Below are positions 1 to 7,520 of a stretch of DNA of 35,852 nt, in pieces (within the stretch, counting starts at the first letter, position 1; each line of letters begins with the position of its first letter). The position numbers were made by a program, and so were the translations under genes. The stretch comes from an uncultured Mucispirillum sp. (lineage in GTDB: Bacteria > Chrysiogenota > Deferribacteres > Deferribacterales > Mucispirillaceae): positions 1 to 35,852 of the forward strand of contig CAJUJZ010000009.1 of assembly GCA_910586745.1 (NCBI GenBank), in the 5' to 3' direction. The notes beneath the pieces were generated by a model. That model was not told the origin of the DNA. It did not search any database and was given only the letters and a program-made list of their open reading frames with translations.

Positions 1-106
1 GCTTACTCCAGCTGTCTGGGGTAACATATACATCACCTACATACGCATAAGCAGGGACAGATAACGCTAACAAATATGTTAATGTATATAACATCAGCCT
101 TTTCAT
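1..106 (-). CDS. Secreted protein of the molybdoenzyme operon, N-terminal part only
   Basis: The reading frame starts at the ATG at 106 and runs out of the window after 35 codons. An AAGGAG Shine-Dalgarno (115-120) sits 8 nt upstream of this ATG; a second ATG at 112 is too close to it. The translation starts MKRLMLYTLTYLLALSVPAY, a Sec signal peptide with a likely cleavage after AYA, followed by YVGDVYVTPDSWSK. It is the fourth gene after catalytic subunit, ferredoxin and chaperone, with only 16 nt from the chaperone stop. In the selenate/chlorate/DMS-dehydrogenase type of operon this slot holds a periplasmic heme-b subunit, so that is one possibility, but too little is visible to name a family. 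It does not look like the polytopic anchor DmsC, which has no cleaved signal. Confidence 0.6.
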   Translation of the reverse strand, partial: MKRLMLYTLTYLLALSVPAYAYVGDVYVTPDSWSK

Positions 107-122
107 AGGCATAACTCCTTAA

Positions 123-809
123 TTAGTTGTTGCTGCTGTTTAATTCTTCAAGCAGCAGCTTATCTTCTCGTATAAAACCTTTGGAAAATTCAGCAATATA
201 TTTGTATAATTTGCTTTCTATTATCTTCTGCTCTATTAATTTATCATAAAAATGATATATCCATTTATCAAAGTGATTTTTATGAAAATCTAACTGCTCT
301 AGTATAAGTTTAGAATATTCACTATTATCCTCAGTATCGGCACTCATATATGCAAGTTTGCTCATAAATACCAGCTCTATACAAACATTATCATAATCTG
401 CCTGTAATTCTGATGATAGTGCAAAACCATATTTATGAAACAGTTTTATCATATCATCATTTGATTCTTGTCTTAAAATATGGTCTTCAGAAATATAATA
501 GGATTCTTCCTGCTGAGCAGTGCCAGGTAAACATAAGCATGCCGTATATTCTCTGCTTATATGCAGATTTAATTCATCTAACTCTTTTCTTGACAAATTT
601 TTTATTGTATTTATAAATTGAAGCATTCCATTATAGCCATTTTTCATGTCTGTATTTTCACTTTCATTTACAATCTGGCTTAACTGAGACAACATATCTT
701 CCATCATTTTATAAAATTTTTCATTTGGCATATTATATAGACAGTTTCTTAAAAATAAATAAATACTGCCTCTTGCTGAATGAATTTCATTTTTTAAAGA
801 GCTTTCCAT
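123..809 (-). CDS. TorD/DmsD-like molybdoenzyme maturation chaperone
   Basis: A 228-residue, mainly helical protein with the overall pattern of the TorD/DmsD/NarJ cytoplasmic chaperones, which bind the Tat signal and apo-form of a molybdopterin oxidoreductase until cofactor is inserted. The recognisable part is the central segment LCLPGTAQQEESYYISED (about residues 92-109), which lies where family members carry a conserved Pro/Tyr-Glu-Ser stretch, followed by the helix with YGFALSSELQADYDNVCIEL. There is no signal peptide or membrane segment. It lies 47 nt downstream of the ferredoxin subunit gene and is surely in the same operon; a small hairpin (831-848) sits in that gap. The family call rests mostly on context plus this weak motif. 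The likely client is the catalytic subunit at 1504-5189. Confidence 0.72.
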   Translation of the reverse strand: MESSLKNEIHSARGSIYLFLRNCLYNMPNEKFYKMMEDMLSQLSQIVNESENTDMKNGYNGMLQFINTIKNLSRKELDELNLHISREYTACLCLPGTAQQEESYYISEDHILRQESNDDMIKLFHKYGFALSSELQADYDNVCIELVFMSKLAYMSADTEDNSEYSKLILEQLDFHKNHFDKWIYHFYDKLIEQKIIESKLYKYIAEFSKGFIREDKLLLEELNSSNN

Positions 810-830
810 TATTTTATACCTTTTATATTA

Positions 831-848
831 GGGGAGATTTCTCTCCCC
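831..848 (-). other. Intercistronic hairpin with GAAA tetraloop
   Basis: Read on the minus strand, GGGGAGA-GAAA-TCTCCCC forms a perfect 7-bp GC-rich stem closed by a GNRA-type GAAA tetraloop. It lies between the ferredoxin stop (857) and the chaperone start (809). No T-run follows on the minus strand (TAATATAAAAGG), so it is not an intrinsic terminator in the operon direction. An mRNA-stability or processing element that sets the subunit-to-chaperone ratio is the likeliest role (inference). Confidence 0.5.
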
Positions 849-856
849 ATTTTTAT

Positions 857-1492
857 TTATTTTACATAATTGCTTGATGCTTTTGTTATACTAATTGATG
901 TTTTTTTCTTTACATAGAATGATGGTTTAGTATCATTAGTATTATTTACATAAGCATAAGGAAAATCACTAGGATTAAGTTGAACAGCACCATTGTATTC
1001 GCTTAAGATATAATCTTTTGTTCCAAAATCTAATGCTCTTCCTACGCAGCTTTGAACACATGCTGGCTTTTCGCCTTTATCAAGTCTGTCTTTACACATA
1101 TCGCATTTTTGCATAGGGTGTTGGACTTTCCAGCTTTCAAGTGCGTTTGGCTCCTGCTTATCACCTGCTATCTGCGGTTTGGCAAATGGACATGCAGTAA
1201 TACAGCTTAATGCTCCCTGACATAAGTCTCTGTTAACATATACAATACCATCATCTGTTTTGCTGATAGCATTATATGGACATACATTTTTGCATGCAGG
1301 CTCTTCACAGTGGTTGCAGCCCATAGATAATGGGAAAAATCCACCATCTTTTTCATAAGTAAACTGTTTACGCCATGCAACAGGTCCCGGTTCAACTTGA
1401 TTCCAGTCTTTACATGCTACTGTGCAGGAATTACATGACATACATCTTGTTTGGTCAAAATAAAAAGCATATTGTATTTTTTCTATAGCCAT
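857..1492 (-). CDS. dmsB: DmsB-type four-cluster iron-sulfur electron-transfer subunit
   Basis: A 211-residue ferredoxin-like subunit of the DmsB/PhsB/NrfC family, which carries electrons between the quinone side and the molybdenum subunit. Four cysteine groups are visible: CMSCNSCTVAC near the N-terminus, CNHCEEPACKNVCP, a third group, and CDMCKDRLDKGEKPACVQSC. The third group reads CQGALSCITACP, so the second cysteine of the usual Cx2Cx2Cx3C is alanine (codon GCA). In NarH the same position is Trp and the cluster is [3Fe-4S]; a [3Fe-4S] centre is therefore predicted here. There is no signal peptide, so it should be co-exported with the Tat-tagged catalytic subunit. The start ATG has AAGGGTG 7 nt upstream and lies 11 nt after the catalytic gene. 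The gene symbol is by family, not by proven substrate. Confidence 0.88.
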   Translation of the reverse strand: MAIEKIQYAFYFDQTRCMSCNSCTVACKDWNQVEPGPVAWRKQFTYEKDGGFFPLSMGCNHCEEPACKNVCPYNAISKTDDGIVYVNRDLCQGALSCITACPFAKPQIAGDKQEPNALESWKVQHPMQKCDMCKDRLDKGEKPACVQSCVGRALDFGTKDYILSEYNGAVQLNPSDFPYAYVNNTNDTKPSFYVKKKTSISITKASSNYVK

Positions 1493-1503
1493 AATCGCAC
1501 CCT

Positions 1504-4500
1504 TTATATATTAAATTCTGTTTCAGGTTTAATGATAACATAAGCAGACTGCTGAGCGTTACCATGGTCATATCTTGATGGAGTTGAAGCTATCAGTGTA
1601 TTTGCATTACCACCATCATCTACTCCGTCTGTATTAGGGTCATACCAGCCACCTTGGTGCAGGTTTAAATGACCTGGAATACAGCGGTCTGTAACACGAG
1701 CAATAACTCTTACTTTACCAATAGGATTTTCTACACGGCAAAGCATACCGTCAGTAATACCGCGTTCTTTTGCATCTTGAGTATTTATCCATATCTCATG
1801 CCATGATGCAGTTTCTCTGTTTTTATTATAGATCGCAGAGCTTATCATTGGTGATTCATAAGCTGCAGCAGAGTCTACTGTTTGTCTTTCTGGAACTATG
1901 CAGTATTCTTTCCAGTCATTACCACTTGCCCAGCCACCGTTTATAGTTCTGTGGTTAAGCTCTCGTAAAAGTGGGTTTTCATCATGTGTTGAGTGAACTC
2001 TAAATCTATCATGAGTTGTACTCATTGTAAGAGGTTTGTCTCTTCCTGTTCCTGCAAAAAATGCTGCATTTGGACCCTTTTTATTCTCACCTGTAGCAGA
2101 GTCAACTTTTTCAAAACCGTTATAAGATTCTTTGAAACAGTCTTCAAAGTTAAAATACATTGGTATTGGATAGACTTTTAAGTCGCCTTCTGCATCTCTA
2201 TTTTCCTGACCACGATTTTCAGCAGGAAGCCAGCCATGATATTTTTCAAAAGCATGTTCATAATCCCACTGAACTCTGCCATTATAAATTTGAAATTTAC
2301 CAGACATTTCAGGTCTTGAAGAAGTATCAATCAAAGAAGCAGCACTATTTGCAGCACTTGAATATGTGCTTGCATCAAATTTATTATAAAACTTCTGATT
2401 ATTTGTGTCAGTGCCTGCTTCAGTAAATACAAATGGAGTATTCATTGCACCATTAAGATAATTATCAAGATTTTGTCTGATTTTACCAACTTGTGAAATA
2501 TTATTACGAGCACCTGCTGTCGTATCGCTGTCTGTAATTAACTTTCCATTACTTCTATAGTCAAAATAGCTTGTAGTCGTTCCTTTTGTTTCATAGTATG
2601 CCGTGCATATATATTCATCATTATTTTTAGCTGGTGTAAACTGGGCACCATAAACTTCATCTCTTGTCATACCATAGTATTTTGAAGCAGGGGCTGCAGT
2701 TGCTTTATCTACTGCTGCATCAAAATAATTTCTTATAGGTTTAAAACTTGAATTTCCAGTATATTTACTTGGAGCAGCACTAATACCAGTAGTTGTTTTG
2801 CCACCATAACTTATTTCTCCAAGCTGGCTTTGAGCAACCCATGCTTTATAAGTCATTGTCCAGCTGTCAAGAGCATCACCTAATGGCTCTACAACAGGTG
2901 GTCTATACATTGCTTTAGACTGACCGCCAAATGCTTCCCTGCCTACAGCTTCAAGCTGAGAAACTGCTGGCAATACATAGTCCATATATCTTGCAGTTGG
3001 TGACATAAACAAATCAAATGTTACAAGACAAAGGCTGTCTGCATTAGTATAGCCGCCGCCTTCTTGTGAGTTTAATGCAGGTATTGCTTTATACATTGCA
3101 GTTAAATCGTTTGTATTCATGTGCTGGTTGACCATAATTGCACCACCAGCATTTAATATCATACGGATACCAGAATATATTGGGTTACCGCTTGCATCTT
3201 TTTTAACTTTATAATATGTTTTTCCACCTATCTCTTCTGTTTGAAGCTGGTCTGGATTTGATGGATCTTTTTCAAACATAACTAATGATTTAACACCACC
3301 ATCATTTGAATAATATCTTTTACTCATATCCCAGTCTGGAATATTTTCACCAGTATATCCTCTTTCTGGAGTTAAATAGTCTTTAAAAGCTATTTTAATA
3401 CCATTAAACCATTCTTTACATGAAATACTGTTAACTGTCCTATCAGAAATAGATACTTCACCTGTATAGTCATTATTATTATTTGCAGTAGTTCCAGCAT
3501 TACCAACAGTAATTGTTGAAAAATCTATATAATTATTGCTGTCACTGTCGGCAACAGGACCAAGAGAGTTTGTAGCAGCCCATGCTCCGCCAAATGTTTC
3601 ACCACTTAAACCAAATGTTTTTGTAACAGCCATAAGTGCAGTAATTGCCCAAAGCTGAATAGAGCCATTTAGCTGCTTTTGAGTGCCGCCAGCCCATTCA
3701 TTAAATATTGGGTGCTGTTCTGGGTCAGTATACATATTTGCAAGCTCTCTGATTTTATCTGCTGGAACACCAGTAATTTTTTCTGCCCATTCTGGAGTTT
3801 TAGGAACGCTAAAATCTTTTTTGTATTGATATTCAGTTTCTGCACCTTTTGTAACAGTCCATGAAACTGCACCAACCCTTGGCATATCATTAACAAATTC
3901 ATGATATTTTTTTGCTGTATAGTTTGTTGAGTTTGCATTATATGTTGGGTTACCGATAAGAGAAGCATCGCCGCCTAAAATGTATGATGCTAAGCATTTA
4001 CCTGCTTCTACAGCTTCTACATGGCGGTAGTTTGTTGTATCAACTGGTTTATCTTTTACTATTTCACCAGTTGTTGTATTTACCCAGTATTCTGGAGATG
4101 CAAAGAAACCATGAACCATTGTATCTATATAATCTACATCTAATGCTTTAGAAGATTTTTGTACTTCGCCATTTGAATTAAATGTGTTTACAAGCATTTC
4201 ATAAAGCATACCCATAATTAATGCAACATCTGTATAGTTACGAGATTGTATCCAGTCAGTATGGCATGTAACACCTGTATCAGTAAGCTCTGGTCCAATA
4301 AACCAAGCTCTGCAACCGCGTTCTTTTAATTTTTCAAATGCTCTAATATAAGACCAGCTGGCAGAGTTTACTGTTGTAAGCATGTTTGCTCCCCAAGAAA
4401 CAACATTTTTTACAACACCTGCAATAGCTGGAAACTGCCATGCAACATTTGATGATTTAGTATATGCTCCGCAGGAACCCGGATGCCCCACAATAACTGA

Positions 4501-5189
4501 ACCAAAGTGATATTGATAATAGCTGTAATCACCATAGCCGCCTCTTGCTCCAGCAGGTGTTAATGCAGACCTAGTTGAACCATAGCTTGCATAAGTACCT
4601 TGACTGCTGTAACCACCTGATGTGCCATAAATATTATGAACTGCACCAGGACCGTATTTAGATACTGTTGCTCTGTATTTTTCTGCAATTTCTTTTAAAG
4701 CCTGGTCAACAGGTATTCTAATGAAACCAGATAAATCTCCGCGTTGTTTTGTTTGTTTTAACGCATAACGGAGTTTTGCAGGGTGGTGAGCACGATATTT
4801 AATTGCTCTACCTTTAGGGCAGGTTAATGAACGAGCATCATTATACTGCTCTTTATTACGATAAGAGCCATCAAATGCATAGTCGCTGTCATCTGATGTA
4901 ACTCTTACAATTCTTCCATTTACTACATGTAATTTTGAAACACAACGAACACCTGTGCCACAGTTATGAACACAAGATGTATAATAGATTTTTGGGTTAG
5001 AAAGGTCTTCTGGAGATACTACATTTTCTAAATTCCCCCCCCCCCGCCATAAATAATTTCGCCGCCATTATCTTTTGAGCAGCCAGCCACAGCACCAAGG
5101 GCACCCATTGCTGCCAGGCCTTTTAAAAAGGATCGTCTTGAAACAGAATTTTCTTCTAATGATTTTAAAACATTAGTTTCTTTTCCCAT
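1504..5189 (-). CDS. dmsA: DmsA-like molybdopterin oxidoreductase catalytic subunit, interrupted by a poly-G frameshift
   Basis: Two open frames join at an 11-G tract (5035-5045). The N-terminal part starts at the ATG at 5189 (GGAGG upstream) and has a Tat signal (SRRSFLKGLA, residues 17-26) ending in VAGC, a lipobox-like site. It then hits a stop six codons into the tract region. The second frame is open without a stop from 5034 to 1504 (1176 residues). It begins with the Fe-S region CVHNCGTGVRC...SLTCPKGRA, where the Cys2-Cys3 spacing is five residues, two more than usual. The C-terminal domain (HQGGWYDPNTDG...GGNANTL) closely resembles DmsA. With 9 or 12 G the product would be 1227-1228 residues, longer than typical DmsA (about 800). 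No Mo-ligand residue could be assigned with confidence. Substrate is unknown: DMSO, another S- or N-oxide, or an oxyanion are possible. As sequenced, the gene is out of frame: a phase-OFF state, a fixed frameshift or a sequencing error. Confidence 0.85.
5035..5045. repeat. 11-base C/G homopolymer, candidate phase-variation tract
   Basis: Eleven consecutive C on the plus strand (G in the coding sense), inside the molybdoenzyme gene directly after its export signal. Such a run is very unexpected in this AT-rich sequence. It encodes a glycine linker; lengths of 9 or 12 restore the 1.2-kb-codon frame, 11 does not. No other G or C run this long occurs in the window. Confidence 0.9.
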
Positions 5190-5220
5190 GTTCTTTGCCT
5201 CCAAATATTTTTGTATTATC

Positions 5221-5249
5221 AATATACTAAAAAAACAAGACATTATCAA
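5221..5249 (-). promoter_or_regulatory. Sigma-70 promoter of the molybdoenzyme operon
   Basis: On the minus strand, TTGATA (5249-5244), 17 nt, TATATT (5226-5221). Transcription would start near 5214, giving a leader of about 25 nt with the GGAGG of the 5189 start. Spacing is ideal and both boxes match well. The -35 box overlaps the inverted repeat at 5246-5281. Confidence 0.6.
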
Positions 5250-5281
5250 CTATAAAATGTCCACTTTTTCTCCATAGTTGA
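5246..5281. promoter_or_regulatory. Inverted-repeat operator candidate
   Basis: TCAACTAT (5246-5253), 20-nt spacer, ATAGTTGA (5274-5281): a perfect 8-bp inverted repeat, 10 of 11 when extended outward. Centre-to-centre distance is 28 bp, close to a whole number of helical turns, so a dimeric regulator could bind both halves on one face. The proximal half overlaps the -35 box of the molybdoenzyme promoter. It is not a canonical FNR site (TTGAT-N4-ATCAA). Confidence 0.4.
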
Positions 5282-5717
5282 CAAATATAACTTTTTTGTT
5301 AATTTTAATCAAATATTTTTATTTAATATTATCAATAATTAAGACTATTTTACTCTTATTATAATATTAAATATATATGAAATCTTATAATTTTTACAGT
5401 AATTTGTATCTGAAATAATATACAACCTTGTAAAAATATAATAGAATATAGCACATTAATTTTTTTATAAATATTTTTTAAAACAATTTTTATAATATTC
5501 AACCATATATAAAATGATTATATTTTATATATCAACTATTATTTATAAAATAGAGTGTGCAGCATAACAGAAACATTATTCATAATAACTATCAATCATT
5601 AAAAATTTATTGTTTAATTTTCTTATTAATATTTAAACTGTATTTTAATTAGCTGGCTGCATTTTGATATATGATATTTTGATATTATAATTACTCTAAT
5701 AATATATAAATTTATTA
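5282..5717. other. AT-rich intergenic stretch, no gene seen
   Basis: About 440 bp of very AT-rich sequence between the molybdoenzyme promoter and the promoter of the gene at 5777. I see no convincing coding frame, RNA gene or clear hairpin terminator in it. Confidence 0.5.
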
Positions 5718-5746
5718 TTGCTGCATGGTATAGTGGATAATATAAT
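5718..5746 (+). promoter_or_regulatory. Promoter of the gene at 5777
   Basis: TTGCTG (5718-5723), 17 nt, TATAAT (5741-5746). The -10 is a consensus match and the -35 has four of six bases. The start codon follows 30 nt later. Confidence 0.45.
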
Positions 5747-5776
5747 AGTTTAATACATAATTCAGGGAATTTATGA

Positions 5777-6643
5777 ATGTCAGATTGTAAAAACAATGAA
5801 AGCTATTTCCATGGTGAACATGCAGAATATTATGGTAATAAATGGAAAGCTTTTTCAAAAAATGGCATTGATTTTTTTGAAAAAGTTATCCCATTGATGT
5901 ATAACGAAAATACAGGTGTTAACTATTTTAAGGAAATTAATAATACTCAATATCTTGGACTGCTCTGTGAAAAATATTCTCCAGTTTCTTTTTTATTTAT
6001 TTTTGAAATAAATGAAAATAAAAAAACACATGACTTATTATCAGTATATCCAGTTTTAAAAGACTGCAGCAATAATATTATATTAAAAGAAAAATATGCC
6101 TGGCCTGTTGAAGCAGAAGGTGAAATAGCGAGTATTATTGAAAATAACGAATATATTATCCTTAATCTTCACAATCCTTTTTTTGCTGTAGATGTAGACA
6201 AATTTAAAATAGATTCAAAAATAACTATTTCACTTGCTGGACTTGCATATTCTATTACTAAGCTCCATAAACAGCAATTTAAAGTATCAGAAGGCAAATT
6301 TTATGAATTTGCATTAAAAAATTTTTTAGAAAAAAATCCAAATAAAACTGAAAGAGATTTTAACATTCCCACTATATCTATAAATCCAGAAACTTTTAGA
6401 ATGATAAAACCTACAAAATATACTGCTGAATACATAGTATCTGGCATTATAAAAAAAATCTCTGAAATTATTGTTTTAGATGAGCCTGTTAAAATATTAC
6501 AAGTAGATATTGGTCATGAAGAAAATAATGAACCATTATTAATTAATGTTTATGCTTCTCATCATGTATGTGAGAAATGTACATTACAAACAGGTGATAA
6601 TATAACAGCACTTATATGGCTTACAGGTTATTTTGAAAAATAA
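5777..6643 (+). CDS. Unrecognised 288-residue protein
   Basis: I do not recognise this protein with confidence. It has no signal peptide and no membrane segment, so it is probably cytoplasmic. The C-terminal third (from about residue 205, INPETFRMIKPTKYTAEYIV, to the end) alternates short strands and ends GDNITALIWLTGYFEK. That looks like a small beta-barrel or OB-like module, but this is an impression only. Two Cys (HHVCEKC) sit close together near residues 265-268. The start ATG at 5777 is fixed by AGGGA 8 nt upstream; the ATG at 5773 in another frame stops after five codons. It stands alone: divergent from the molybdoenzyme operon, followed by the IS remnant. Codon usage is as AT-rich as the neighbours. 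Confidence 0.8.
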   Translation: MSDCKNNESYFHGEHAEYYGNKWKAFSKNGIDFFEKVIPLMYNENTGVNYFKEINNTQYLGLLCEKYSPVSFLFIFEINENKKTHDLLSVYPVLKDCSNNIILKEKYAWPVEAEGEIASIIENNEYIILNLHNPFFAVDVDKFKIDSKITISLAGLAYSITKLHKQQFKVSEGKFYEFALKNFLEKNPNKTERDFNIPTISINPETFRMIKPTKYTAEYIVSGIIKKISEIIVLDEPVKILQVDIGHEENNEPLLINVYASHHVCEKCTLQTGDNITALIWLTGYFEK

Positions 6644-6909
6644 TTATTCAAAAAATACTGTCATTTAAGCTGCATATTATATATTTTAGCAGAAATACAT
6701 TTAGATGAAAACTATGTTTTTTAAGTAACATATATACTCTTATATATAATATATATTTTGAAAAATACTAATATAATAATCTAAGTTTATAATATGCTAA
6801 AAGGTTTAGAACATCACACACTTTTTGAGACAGTATTTAATGAAATTTATTTATTATATATTTTATAAAATCTTTTTAATCACAACTACCCATTCAATGG
6901 GTAGTTTGC

Positions 6910-7010
6910 TCTTTGGCTGTAAGCCACTATCACTTGCAGCTTCTATTGTGCTGACTTGTTCAAGTCACATTGCAGTTATTACTATTTTATCGCTAACAGT
7001 GATATTTTTT
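6910..7010 (-). other. Hairpin-rich segment between tnpA remnant and right-end hairpin
   Basis: About 100 nt with strong local pairing on the minus strand, for example TGACTTG-AA-CAAGTCA (plus-strand 6952-6967). It also holds a GGCTTACAGCC-type arm beside the end hairpin. In IS605-type elements that also carry tnpB, the guide RNA occupies this position next to the right end. No tnpB coding sequence is visible, so this may be a relict or ordinary end structure. Confidence 0.3.
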
Positions 7011-7445
7011 TTACCAGCTGCCCTTTAAAAGGGCATTATATTCTTTTACACTTAATTTATCTTGTAAAATATCTTCCTTTTCTTGGTCTTAGATATATTT
7101 TCTTACAGTTGCTTCATTTAATCCAACTGTGCTTACATAATAACCTATTGACCAAAAATGACGGTTACCAAACTGATATTTTAAATTTGCATGTCTCTCA
7201 AATATCATTAAAGAACTTTTGCCTTTTAAATAGCCCATTATATTTGATACACTATACTTTGGTGGAATTGATAATGGTTAATGGACATAGTTGGAAATTA
7301 AATGACCTTCTAATATCTCTATTCATTTATAGGGACATAAACTTTTTATAATATCTCTTATACTTTCTCTATATTTATTACAAATTATTTTTATTCTATA
7401 CTTATGCGTAAAAATTATATGATAGACTGTGTGATATAAAAACAC
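7011..7445 (-). pseudogene. tnpA: Y1-transposase TnpA (IS200 type), inactivated by three stops
   Basis: One continuous frame from about 7445 to the stop at 7011, with no frameshift, gives a full-length IS200 TnpA interrupted by stops at 7323-7325 (TGA), 7278-7280 (TAA) and 7089-7091 (TAA). Recognisable stretches are HTVYHIIFTHKYR, IEILEGH, LSIPPKYSVSNIMGYLKGKS, LMIFERHANLKYQFGNRHFW and GYYVSTVG. At the HUH motif the usual DHIH reads NYVH, so the first metal-binding His is Tyr. A Tyr remains in the RKYI helix where the catalytic Tyr is expected, immediately before the third stop. Most changes are point mutations, which suggests decay without rearrangement. It cannot make an active transposase. 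Confidence 0.85.
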
Positions 7446-7471
7446 CCCATTTATTTATCCAATAAATGGGG
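7445..7471 (-). terminator. IS-end hairpin that can terminate the cheW-like operon
   Basis: Minus-strand reading: an 11-bp perfect stem (CCCCATTTATT / AATAAATGGGG, 5-nt loop) followed by TGTTTTTATAT. It lies about 50 nt past the stop of the gene ending at 7521, and no other terminator is visible there. Confidence 0.5.
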
Positions 7472-7520
7472 TTCGCCTCATTTAAGCAGGCTTTTTATAT
7501 AAATATTAAATTTTTAAATC

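Larger units (their letters stand above)
6884..7471 (-). mobile_element. IS200/IS605-family element remnant
   Basis: Both ends are perfect hairpins, as in this single-strand transposon family. One is CCCCATTTATT (7445-7455) with AATAAATGGGG (7461-7471). The other is AACTACCCATT (6884-6894) with AATGGGTAGTT (6896-6906). Between them lies a dead TnpA gene (7011-7445). Total length about 590 bp, near the usual 600-700 bp. There are no terminal inverted repeats in the classic sense and no obvious target duplication, as expected for the family. The outer hairpin nearest 7471 is followed on the minus strand by TGTTTTT, so it can also act as an intrinsic terminator for the cheW-like gene upstream. 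Confidence 0.8.

Noticed and set aside
4491..5034. Taking the molybdoenzyme gene to start at the GTG at 4491
   Set aside because: The frame is open without a stop from 5034 to 4491 and encodes the conserved Fe-S cysteine region, so 4491 is internal; the true start is at 5189 across the poly-G tract.
5290..5325. FNR-type site in the intergenic region
   Set aside because: The best half-sites (TTGTT and ATCAA) are 7 nt apart, not 4, and one half is poor.
7020..7034. GCCCTTT-A-AAAGGGC palindrome as a separate regulatory site
   Set aside because: It lies inside the last codons of the tnpA remnant and is most simply part of the IS end structure.
6825..7351. Small plus-strand frames over the IS region
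   Set aside because: They are shadows of the degraded minus-strand transposase and have no ribosome site or family likeness.
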